From contig VJWN01000005.1 of NCBI GenBank assembly GCA_007644065.1, positions 1,054,001-1,118,000 of the forward strand: a stretch of 64,000 nt of DNA, written 5' to 3'. Of this stretch, positions 48,322-57,769 are shown piece by piece. This DNA is from Margaritispora aquatica (taxonomy: Eukaryota; Ascomycota; Leotiomycetes; Helotiales; Discinellaceae). A program made the translations under genes and the position numbers. The first letter of the stretch is position 1, and each line of letters begins with the position of its first letter. Below the pieces are notes generated by a model. That model searched no databases. It had not been told where the DNA came from and worked only from the letters and a program-made list of their open reading frames with translations.

Positions 48322-51093
48322 GATTGTTAATGGCGTTGAGCTTCGCAGATTGCGCCAAATAACATGAAGTACAGACAAGAATCTCGCGAGTGGTATGCTC
48401 ACCTCAATTTTTGAGACAATCTGGTCCGGGAGTGGTAGAGAAGGCCCGATGAGGATAACGAGAAAACGGTATGGGGCTGCTGCTTGGACTTGTTAGGTTA
48501 TGAAAGAGCATGGGGCGATTTGGCAGATGAGGCTCGGATTATGGCAGCCGGGAGCCGGCAACCGGAACGGATTAATCCTTCGGCATTCGTTACTTAAGTT
48601 GACGACATGTACCGTACCGTAGGACTAGATAGAATGTTTCGATGATACTTTTGAATGTATTTAGATCTCTCCCATATTAGTAAAGTAAATCTACTTAGAA
48701 TATCATACACATTGGGAAGTTTACAAAAAGGCAATCTAGGTAATAGATCACTTCAATACTTGCGATATTTGGACGTTGTGTGCCAGGGCTTTGACTACAA
48801 CGAGTTTAGCCCAACCATCAACCAAAACACGCCTGCCTTTAAATAATTTTGCGAATGCTCACACTGCTGAGAATAGGTTGAAACATTTTTAATTGCCTGT
48901 GAAGTATCTTCTATACCACAGCCCCTACAAAGACACTTCTCGGTGGCTGTGATTGTATTACCACCTCTAGTGTATATGCTCGCAAATCTTGGAGTGGCTC
49001 CCTGTCCAACATTCACAAGGCAGAATTGTGCATGGGCAGGACCAAGATGTCGACTCTGATTGGATTGGTGAATGTGTTTATTTGTTTGGTTCAATCCACA
49101 TTCAATCCACATTCAATGTGTATCTTTATTTTGCACAATCAAATAAACCTCTTAACTTGAACTGTCCACCCAGGCTGGCTTTTCGTCCATGGCCAAACCT
49201 AGGTAATCCATTTATAAGTGCCCAGATATCGCAATGTTCTGATGGAAGTTACTTTGGACCTTTTGCTTTTATATTTTCCAATGTGCCTAAGATTTGAACA
49301 CCTAAGGTATCAATCCTCATTCTATGCAGCTGTATTCGTGTCTTCCACGGCGATGAACTATTGTAGTCTCACACCGGGAGCGTTGTTTGACTGTCCAAAA
49401 TGAATTGATCTAGATGGGCATTACTTGTAGTTTCCAGGATTTCATCAGACATTAGGTTAAAGTTTGCTCAAGTTCGCTAGGATACGGGTATAGTGGACAG
49501 TTTTGCTGTGGTCGTAATACAAGATAGATCAGAACAATTTCGAACTTTTGCTTGTAAACAGCTGTCTATTTTGAATGTATACAACTGTCTAACACATTCG
49601 TATGGGGCTTTTGTTCCTTATATCTATCTACACTGTTGGAGGTGATTCAAACACCTGGTTCTGTCTTTGCCACACCCCATTCAAACAGTTTCAAATTTCG
49701 AACCAAATTTTGAGGGATTTGGATTAATCACAAAATTAAACAATTGTCTGTCTAAATAACTCTTAACGCTACTCATCAGTGACGCATCTATCTGCAACCA
49801 TCTCGAACGCACACGTATATTTGGCACATTTTCAGTTGATGCTTCAAGCTATGTTCTGATTTTGTTATAGCCTATTTATTGGTTATATTTTGGCTATAGG
49901 TGCTTCGAGACCTCCAACTAGGATGTTATGATTCGTGGACTACCTTTCTAGCGCATTATTTTCTCCCCTTGCCTGGTGAATCTGTTCAAGCCCTGATATC
50001 AGTGGACATAGCATATTGCTGAAAGAGGATAGTATCAGCGTGAATGATGGATGTCGAATGGGCGTCTATTACTTGATGTTCCATAAGTGATGGAGAGAGG
50101 CTGTGTATGATAGCGATAATGAAGAATAAAACACCATCGATACCTTAGTAGTGGATGTCCAACAAAATTGGGGCTAGTGGACTGGAGTCAAACGGGTTAT
50201 TAGTCACGAGAGATGGCCAAGAGGTGATTATTGCAATGCTTGTTCAATATCTTAATCCAATTATTGTATAAATATCAGCATACTGTTGTCATCATACAAT
50301 CAATGAGTGGTATGGCCTGTACAATCTCAGCCACTTCAATTGAAGCCTATTTCAATCACTAATGTAGACTATAGTGGCGTTCATTCGAGACAGACTAGAA
50401 AACAGATGAAGATAATAGAGTTATTATATTGTGTCTTAGTGCTTTGGACAATGAAAGGGGGCTCGAAAAGATGGTCATTTATCGTTTCTAGGCCAAAGCT
50501 AGGAAAATCCCCATTGCTTTTGAACGTTTCAATGGAGGACGCTTCCTGACATCTCGAAACAAAATCGCGACACCGCTTTATTCACACAGCACTTAAACCT
50601 AAACCTACTCGACTACCCCAATATGATTCAACCGTCTCATTTCATTTCAGTTGAGCCCGAGGCAATTCCGGGGCGCGTTCGATGATGTATTCAACACCTC
50701 GCTTAACTGCCAAGACCAGCCTACCCAACTAGCATGTTGAGTGATGCCGTCGTCAGTTTTCAGATCACTCACTAGATAAGTTGCCCATCCTCCTATAGTG
50801 GTTTGGCGCAGTGATCTTGACTTTGTGATTCGAGGTGATCTGGATTGATTTGGTGATTGCACTAAACAACCACAAAGTACTTATTCTCCCTCTTCCCCTC
50901 TGCTCTTTCCTCATCACACACTTCTCTTCTACATCAAGATCTTCCTTCTACATTCAGCCTTACTCCCTCCTGGATCAACTCGACCAACATCTAGAATATT
51001 TCACCCTTGTTTCCAACCACCATTCCAATCAACCACATTCTCGAAGACACACCCAAACAGTCCAAATCTCATTCAACAACCATCATACACAAT

Positions 51094-51443
51094 GTAAGAC
51101 ATCCAATTTCATTAGCCTCTCATACTTCTACCTGACTGCCTTGTCTCACGGCTATGGACGTAAAACGAGTGTTCGGTAACAGCGACCTCATTCTATCTTG
51201 ATAGTTGTCCTTAGACGATGTAATTTCCTATTCATTTTACGGCGTTTCCTTCGGGATTCGATCTGTTGGACCCATGGGCTGTTTTTACCTATGGGGCGTC
51301 TTTACAGGCTTGACCTGCGACTTGCCGAGTACAGATGGGGTTTAGCCCCGGATTTGAAGAAAGATTTTACGAGATGCAGTGTAGAAGTCCTCTCACAGAT
51401 GTCTTACTCAGCTGGTCCAATCCCCGCTGACTGTCTTTTTAGT
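51094..51443 (+). repeat. Duplicated intron-like segment, copy 1 (350 bp)
   Basis: Begins with GTAAGACATC and ends with CTGACTGTCTTTTTAGTAG, so it has a donor, a CTGAC branch point and an acceptor. It aligns along its ends with copy 2 at 52673-52894, including the shared block GTCTCACGGCTATGGAC. Copy 1 has about 130 extra bases in the middle (51188-51325). The sequence before it looks like a fungal leader ending CACAAT, but no coding exon follows the acceptor. Confidence 0.7.
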
Positions 51444-52514
51444 AGATATAGAGTTTCCGACATCCACGACATTTGCATACCGAGACCGTCAAATTTTGTT
51501 CCCATCAGAGAGGAACTATAGCTGGACAAGAGCATGGGATTGACACCTTGGAATATACTCAAATGCCATAAACATTGGAGAATATACAAATACAAGACCT
51601 AGGGGAAGTTTTTTCCCCCCCAAATACTCATGCACGTAGATACTTACACACGAGCTAGGTTTTAGCTTTGATAAAGTCTAAGTATGCTATGAACGGTTGG
51701 TCTTTATTCTTTCTGGACTCCCACCGTTTGCTAATTACGAACAGTATTTAGCTTGGCTAAGTTCGGCGTTCATGTTAGGCAGGCTACAAATTCTCCAAAT
51801 ATCACTGTCTTTTCATAAATCCGGCAAACATTTGGATAAGGTGGTGTTCTTGTGGTCTTTATTGTGTATACTTTCGAATTGATTCGGCTTGATTTGACTT
51901 CCGCTGCTTCCTGATTTGTCAAGTTGGCCAAAGTCTATGACTGTGCAACCACTCCAATCATTCTTGTCGTTAGAAAGCAAGCGAAGCTAACCGAATTTGT
52001 CTTTCATCAAGAACAATGCATTGGGCTTTTGTAATTGGTACGAAATGTCGCAGAATTTCCAATATTTGTCACTGGCAATCTGTGACCTCGATGTGTGAAT
52101 AAATACTGCAAATTCACAGCACTTGTATATAGGGTTCTCGCTTGAGAGGGGCAAATTCCGTCAACCTCTCGAGGCGGGCTTGAGAGACTGGCGAACCAAC
52201 TTGACCCTAACATAGGAAATAAGAGTAACACACCCTTAAAACAGGCAGCATATTACTTCTGAGGGTTACGGTATTTTCAAGAGATACCTTATTAACGAAG
52301 CTGGCTGGAAAATTCTGTACCTTCAGGGCATTTGAGGCTTTAGCTAAGAACACCTCGACTATCAATTACATAGGCTTGGCCAACACTTTAAAGGTTATAT
52401 CCAAATCGTATGTTACAAACCTTTTGTCGCACATCGCATACTCTCGAAAATCCAGCACCTATTTTCCCTCAATTCTGCATGCTTTGAGATGTATCGCCTA
52501 ATAAACCGATTAGA

Positions 52515-53202
52515 ACTCCAGTGAGGCCAACCGGGCCTATATTTTTAGTTCCTCTCCGTGTCCGCCCCCTTCGCTCCCCCGGGCCAGCGACGACGACGAC
52601 GACGATGATGAGGAAGAGGAAGAGGACTACTGTCCAACCATTGGTGGCCGTACGCCGCCAAAGCTCTTTCCTGTAAGACATCAATTCTCTTTAGCCTCTT
52701 ATGCTTCTGTCCGTTTGCCTTGTCTCACGGCTATGGACTTAAACGAGTGTTCGGTAACAGCGACCTTATCGAGTACAAGATGGGGTTTAGCCCCGGATCT
52801 GATGACAGGAATTGCGAGATGTGGTACAGAAATCCTTAATTACATGGTATCTTACTGAGCTGGCCCAATTTCCGCTGACCATCTTTTTACCTAGAACAAG
52901 CACACCCACACCAGCCAACGTCTCGGTCCGCGCCGCCGCCATGCGGCACCAGACTTTGCCCTGGAGCCCGTTCGCCCTTTGGCCCCTGTGGCCGTCAAAT
53001 TTAATACTAATGATGTATGGAACATGACTCCTGCTGAGTCTTTCAAAGCTAACTACACATTGACAGATCAAGAATTTGGTGTCTTCCTGTGCTTTCGTTG
53101 TAAGCATTCTCGCTTGTATTCTCCTCTCGGTTATTGACAGCTGCAGCTGCTTTGGTACTATCTGGCCGGGCTGCTGGTCTTTCTCTTGGGCGGTCGGCCT
53201 AA
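52515..53202 (+). pseudogene. Possible multi-exon gene remnant of unknown function
   Basis: Three segments join in phase: an acidic exon ending at 52672 (runs of Asp and Glu followed by YCPTIGGRTPPKLFP), 52895-53099, and 53141-53202 ending in TAA; the introns are 52673-52894 and 53100-53140. The joined product is about 120 residues or more, with a basic middle (QRLGPRRRHAAPD) and an Ala/Leu-rich end. No in-frame ATG precedes the acidic exon, though an upstream exon could join at the TTTTTAG near 52546. I recognise no family. GC content is higher than its surroundings. It may be an eroded duplicate, an unrecognised gene missing its first exon, or chance; splice signals and clean phases favour the first two. 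Confidence 0.35.
52673..52894 (+). repeat. Duplicated intron-like segment, copy 2 (222 bp)
   Basis: Starts GTAAGACATC and ends CTGACCATCTTTTTACCTAG. It shares with copy 1 the blocks GCCTTGTCTCACGGCTATGG, CGAGTGTTCGGTAACAGCGA and GATGGGGTTTAGCCCCGGAT. It sits between two protein-like segments in the same phase and behaves as their intron. The flanking sequence differs from that around copy 1 except for a short stretch about 120 bases downstream. Confidence 0.7.
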
Positions 53203-53225
53203 TTCTTCTCTGGAAGCATTAAATA

Positions 53226-53308
53226 TTCTTATTTTTTTTTCGGGATCAAAAAAGAGTTTTTTGAGGATGGGTTTTCCGGGCGGGCCTTTTTTTCGGGGGG
53301 GGGGGGGG
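53226..53308. repeat. Low-complexity T/G homopolymer cluster
   Basis: Several T runs, then a run of seven T, a C and fourteen G (G14 at 53295-53308), about 100-180 bases before the Hos2 start codon. It could be part of the promoter or an error-prone stretch of assembly. Confidence 0.75.
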
Positions 53309-53411
53309 TTGGGTAAGATTCATTCATTCTAACCATTCTGATATTCTGCCAGCTCTTTCCGCCTATTGAGCTAATACTCCAAATCCTCAGTTTTGATGAC
53401 CAAACCCCACC

Positions 53412-54836
53412 ATGAGCGACACAATGTTTTCTTCGAATATTGTGCAAGAATATCATCTACCTTTGAGTCAGAATGGAGATCCGCACAACGCAGAACTCCT
53501 CCGCAAGGTCAAATTAGAAATTGAAAGGAACGGAATCCGAAGACCCAAAGGCTACAACGTATCATGGCACTCCAACCCAGAGATGGAGAAACACCACTTC
53601 GGAAAGACACATCCAATGAAGCCATGGCGATTGACACTTGCGAAGAGTCTGATCATGTCATACGGGATGCATGCAGCTATGGATACTTTTATTTCACGGC
53701 AGGCTACACGAGAGGAGCTGGAGGACTTTCATAGTGAGGATTACGTGGAATACCTGAGGACCGCCACACCTGTTGTTCCAGACGACGTTGATCCAAAGGA
53801 CTACAACTTGGGTGGCACTGATTGTCCGATTTTTGAAGGTCTTTTCAACTACTGCTCCATGTATGCTGGTGCTTCTATCGACGCGGCTCGAAAGTTATGC
53901 AATGAGGAGTCGCAAATTGCGATTAATTGGTCTGGAGGTCTGCATCATGCTAAGAAAGCTGAGGCATCAGGGTTCTGCTACGTCAACGATATTGTCCTTG
54001 CTATTCTTCAACTATTACGGAAACACCCCAGAGTTCTTTACATTGATATTGATGTTCATCACGGAGATGGTGTGGAGGAGGCTTTCTGGTCAACAGATCG
54101 GGTAATGACGCTTTCAATCCACAAATACGATGGTTTGAATTTCTTTCCTGGCACAGGCGAATTAGAGAGGAACGGCCCAGACAGCGAGGAAAATCCAGGA
54201 GCGCATCATGCTATCAACGTTCCGTTATCTGATGGTATTGATGATGAGCAATACGTCTGGCTATTCAAAACCATTGTGGGCATGTGTGTCGAAAAATTCA
54301 GGCCAACTGCAATTGTACTTCAATGTGGAGCAGACTCTCTTGCAGGAGATCGTCTTGGTCGATTCAACGTCCAAGTTCAAGGACATGGCGCATGCGTGAC
54401 ATACTGCAAATCACTCAATATCCCACTGCTCCTCGTTGGTGGCGGAGGCTACACTCCTAGGAATGTTGCTCGTGCATGGGCACACGAAACCAGCATTGCT
54501 ATCGGTTGCGATTCATCTCTTGATTCAATTATTCCAATGCATACACCGTATAGAGAGCATTTTCGACATGATACAATATTTCCTACACTTGAGCAGGTGC
54601 TTGGTGACCCACGGCCAAACAGAAACTCTAAAAAGAAGGTTGAAGATATTGTGTCTTGGATCACGGAACAACTTAGATTTGTGAACGCTGCACCCAGTGT
54701 TCAGAGCATGGTCATTCCACCAGATCTTACGGGCATGAAGGATGATGTTGAGGATAGGCTTAGAGAGATTCGGGAAGAGCGTGAACATGACAGGCGAGAA
54801 AGAGAAGAAGCACTTGGTGTGCCTATGGAGCTTTGA
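53412..54836 (+). CDS. hos2: Class I histone deacetylase, Hos2/HosA type
   Basis: A single exon of 474 residues, close to yeast Hos2 (452). The deacetylase domain runs from about residue 45 to 360 and keeps the active-site text: SGGLHHAKK (the His pair), IDIDVHHGDGVEEAF (zinc-binding Asp and His), QCGADSLAGDRLGRFN (second zinc Asp) and GGGGYTPRNVAR (transition-state Tyr). HHFGKTHPMKPWRL and EDYVEYL match Hos2 better than Rpd3. Hos2 deacetylates histones H3 and H4 and is the catalytic subunit of the Set3 complex. The C-terminal tail is highly charged (REIREEREHDRREREE). The ATG has a CCCACCATGA context. The gene stands between gene-poor stretches. Confidence 0.97.
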   Translation: MSDTMFSSNIVQEYHLPLSQNGDPHNAELLRKVKLEIERNGIRRPKGYNVSWHSNPEMEKHHFGKTHPMKPWRLTLAKSLIMSYGMHAAMDTFISRQATREELEDFHSEDYVEYLRTATPVVPDDVDPKDYNLGGTDCPIFEGLFNYCSMYAGASIDAARKLCNEESQIAINWSGGLHHAKKAEASGFCYVNDIVLAILQLLRKHPRVLYIDIDVHHGDGVEEAFWSTDRVMTLSIHKYDGLNFFPGTGELERNGPDSEENPGAHHAINVPLSDGIDDEQYVWLFKTIVGMCVEKFRPTAIVLQCGADSLAGDRLGRFNVQVQGHGACVTYCKSLNIPLLLVGGGGYTPRNVARAWAHETSIAIGCDSSLDSIIPMHTPYREHFRHDTIFPTLEQVLGDPRPNRNSKKKVEDIVSWITEQLRFVNAAPSVQSMVIPPDLTGMKDDVEDRLREIREEREHDRREREEALGVPMEL

Positions 54837-55172
54837 GGTGGCGTTTATTGCATGAATTCCGGTGGATTGTACATAATGGAAGCGTTGGCGTTTTGGCACA
54901 CAGTTGCTATTGGTGTTATGGTGTTGCAAGGGAGATACCCACGATAGACATGATCGATCGTTCTGGTCCATAGACTGTGATATCACAAATGAATCAGTTC
55001 TATGAAGACCGGTTGAATGTGTCAGGAATTGTGGATCGTTCAGAAAGGTGCCTTCGTGACATTATTACTCTGTTTATTTTGAATGGTCTTGCTCTATCTT
55101 CTAACGCTTGTAACGCGCAAGCCGGTGACTATTGACTGTTCTTTGTCTCTCCCACTCACATTTCCTACCTAC
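54837..55172. other. Convergent intergenic spacer
   Basis: About 340 bases between the 3' ends of hos2 and the DUF3605 gene. It ends with a short CTAC repeat near 55165. No gene seen. Confidence 0.5.
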
Positions 55173-55899
55173 CTACCTTGGGACAACATTGCCCCCCGTA
55201 ACTTTCTGGACGAAATTGAGATCAGGGTCAAATAGCATGACATGAAAGTGCTCTACTGAACGGATGCTTTTCAGCGATCCCCAGTTCTTGAACCAAATGA
55301 CCTGGATCAGTAATCAGAAAAAGCCCTCATCCAGGATACTATTCTCCAAACATAAGAAAAGGAGAGCTCACATTGTCCTTCCCTACTTTCTCCCCAAACC
55401 TCCCATCCACGAAATTCCGAATCGCAGCCCTCGCATCATCCGTCAAATCATCCGTGACGGGATCACTCTCCAACGCAAACTTCGTCCACACAACTAAGTG
55501 AACGATACGCTCATCAATACCATATGGCCAGTCATTCAACATAATCTTCAAGTCTTCCTCTTTCTCAAACACGTCCCCTCCAGCTTTGATCGGCAATGCC
55601 CAATGTAGGCGCTCTTGGAGCATAAAGTTCATGACCGATCCATGGCTCTTCTTGATATCTGAGATATACTCAAGATATAACCGCAGCTGAGAGGGCTGCC
55701 GTTGGAACAGGTCTATTCGGTTCGTGGCGATGAGATGCTTGACTTGTGGCCATGAGAGCGTTTTATACGCTGCATCGGGTGTGCTGATGATAGAGATGTC
55801 TTTTTTGGAGAGGTTTTGGAGGAAGGGCGGACATTCTGTCTCACGCTTTGAAGGGTGGATGTTGACTTGCCAGTAAGGGAGCGGGGTGGTGCTTCCCAT
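55173..55899 (-). CDS. DUF3605 protein, Gig1-like (N-acetylglucosamine-induced)
   Basis: Exons 55899-55372 and 55301-55173 give 218 residues. The domain fills most of the protein: [19 protein letters not shown] near the start, an [20 protein letters not shown] core, [18 protein letters not shown], and the terminal [20 protein letters not shown]. The second exon supplies that ending and was found by splicing across GTGAGC...GATCCAG; without it the frame stops early with unrelated residues. Candida albicans Gig1 belongs to this family; it is induced by N-acetylglucosamine and its loss alters resistance to nikkomycin Z, hinting at a link to chitin precursors. The molecular activity is unknown. 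The ATG at 55899 directly precedes the conserved region; the open frame upstream has no clear features. Confidence 0.88.
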
Positions 55900-57334
55900 G
55901 ATGAGGAGTTTGGACTTGAAATGGCGGGGTAGTGAATATGGAGGGGTACTCGTAGTTTGCAATATCAATATTGTTCATGTCTTGTCTCACTCATGCAAGG
56001 CCGGCTGCAGCCCTGTGCTATCTCCTATGGCGTTGCTTTTGTTTACAATAGTGGGGGTATCTTATATGCCTTGCAGTGATTTGTTAGATGAGAATTGCTC
56101 CAAAGAGAAAACCAACGGCCTGTAACCCCTTTTCCAGTCAATCATCCAATCCCTTTCTTCATCCCTTCAAATCTACAAAGGTAAAGCTTCCAGGCTTGAA
56201 AAGCCCTTCCACGCGTCAGATTCGATAACCCTGAAAAGCCTGAGCGTCTAGGCGTGTAGAGTAAGTAAAACTTGCGAACTCAACAGCGCGAGAAAGGTTC
56301 TCGGTCCACAGCAATCTCCGCCGTCTCTCATATTTTCCACGATTGCATCTCACCGTAGCAATCTGGCACCTTTCTTCCCACTTTTTCCCACAATCCATCC
56401 ACTGCGCGCGCCTGGCAAAACTTCAGCGTCCGCTTCGGCTTGCAGCCGCCAGGGATTTCCCCCTGAGCACAATCTCGGTAATGGCGCACAGCGTCCCTGT
56501 TGGATCTCGAGAACAAACTCTTCAGGAACAAGGAACTCCAGCTTGATTGGATCCCGTCGCATCCCCGAATTCCTTCTCGATGAACAGTGGGTAGAGAATC
56601 TGGGAACATGCATGTGAGGTGCGAGCAATGCTTGCTATCTGGGTTTGTTCCTGGTTTTCGCTCGTGCAGAATCCGGGAAATAGCTCGGAGCTTTTGCAGT
56701 TCTTGGAGGGAGAGTTCCTCTAGATCTCCATATCACACAGTCCAATACTTAATTTGAAAACTGGTTTTGATTGTTGGTTCGTTACATGTTTATCAGCGGC
56801 TCTGCTCTGTCTGCTGATGTTGGTACTTCACAAGAGTGTGTCGAAGTGTCTCGCTCTCTCTCACGCATTGCTGTTGGCCTGCCTATGATTCTGTTGTACA
56901 GACTTACACTCGTTTTTTGATCGTGGTTGCTCATTCGTTCCTTCTTCGTTGCTCAGAGATACACAAAGCAGAATTGATTCTTCTGAATCGAATTTCTGAA
57001 AGGTCTCAAAGCCTCGCGACTGCCACATTCACTTTATTGGATTGCCACACCAATTGCATTCATTTTGTGTGAGATCTTCACCTCTCGAATTAGACCCCTC
57101 GCACCACGATCTAGCCAGGTTCAAAAGCAAACCTCCTGTCTCTCCCGCGGCGGTACCTCAGACAACGACTCAGTTGGATTATTGATAAAGAACACACGAT
57201 CACCAGCGTCTTACGAGCCCAGTGGGTGTTGTACGCAGAGAATTCTGGAACGATTTCTTGCGTCGATGCTCGCTGCTCTTTGACATTTTGTCACCCACAC
57301 TCATTTGGATCGATAACGAAACATCGAACTTGCG
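55900..57334. other. Divergent intergenic region
   Basis: About 1.4 kb between the divergent DUF3605 and small membrane protein genes. A GC-richer patch at 56390-56620 is open on both strands for about 90 codons but shows no family features. The segment from about 56840 is rich in C and T and may be a long leader. Confidence 0.5.
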
Positions 57335-57769
57335 ATGGCTCGTCCACCACGTTCACAGAAGCCGCATGTGCCACGGCCATCTCCTCTCCAACAGGTGCAG
57401 CTCACTAGACCTTTGTCGACCCTTCCTCTTGCGCCCTCTGGTGTCGTCCGCGATCCGGATTTCTGGAAGAGATTCAGTACGGCTGTACACATGACGGAGG
57501 TTGATCTTGACGATTTGGAGAAAAATGGGGAGTCGGCTAGGAAGAACTCTAAGAGTTCTAGTGGGAGTCTTGATAAAGAAGGGTATGATGTCTGACTCGA
57601 ACGGAAGGGAAAAGTTCCTAACAGATACAGGAATGAATGGTTAGCACAGCAAGCAAAGGAAAAGAGACGGTGCAGGACCATTTGTATTAGCATTACGCTG
57701 CTGGTGATACTTATTGCTGTCGCAGCTGGGGTGGTGGGGTACTACTTTACGAAGGTCAGGAAGATATGA
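57335..57769 (+). CDS. Small single-pass membrane protein of unknown function
   Basis: Exons 57335-57582 and 57631-57769 give 128 residues. The first 100 residues are polar, Pro/Ser-rich at the start and Ser/Lys-rich later, with a short ordered-looking stretch (VRDPDFWKRFSTAVHMTE). The end holds one hydrophobic segment (ISITLLVILIAVAAGVVGYYF, about residues 101-121), preceded by basic residues (KEKRRCR) and followed by KVRKI, so a type II or tail-anchored membrane protein with a cytosolic N-terminus is predicted. I do not recognise a characterised family. The intron has GTATGA donor and a CTAAC branch near the acceptor, and both exons close in phase. Confidence 0.7.

Larger units (their letters stand above)
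48322..53411. other. Gene-poor region, about 5 kb
   Basis: Apart from the possible gene remnant at 52515-53202, no supported gene was found. The region is AT-rich, broken by stops in all frames and contains short tandem copies (ATTCAATCCAC near 49090-49120). A leader-like C/T- and C/A-rich stretch at 50880-51093 ends in CACAAT directly before a splice donor, as if a gene start had stood there. The duplicated intron-like segments are listed separately. Confidence 0.55.

Noticed and set aside
56350..56628. 92-codon minus frame in the GC-richer patch
   Set aside because: Some helical-looking text but no family match recognised and both strands are open, typical of chance in GC-rich DNA.
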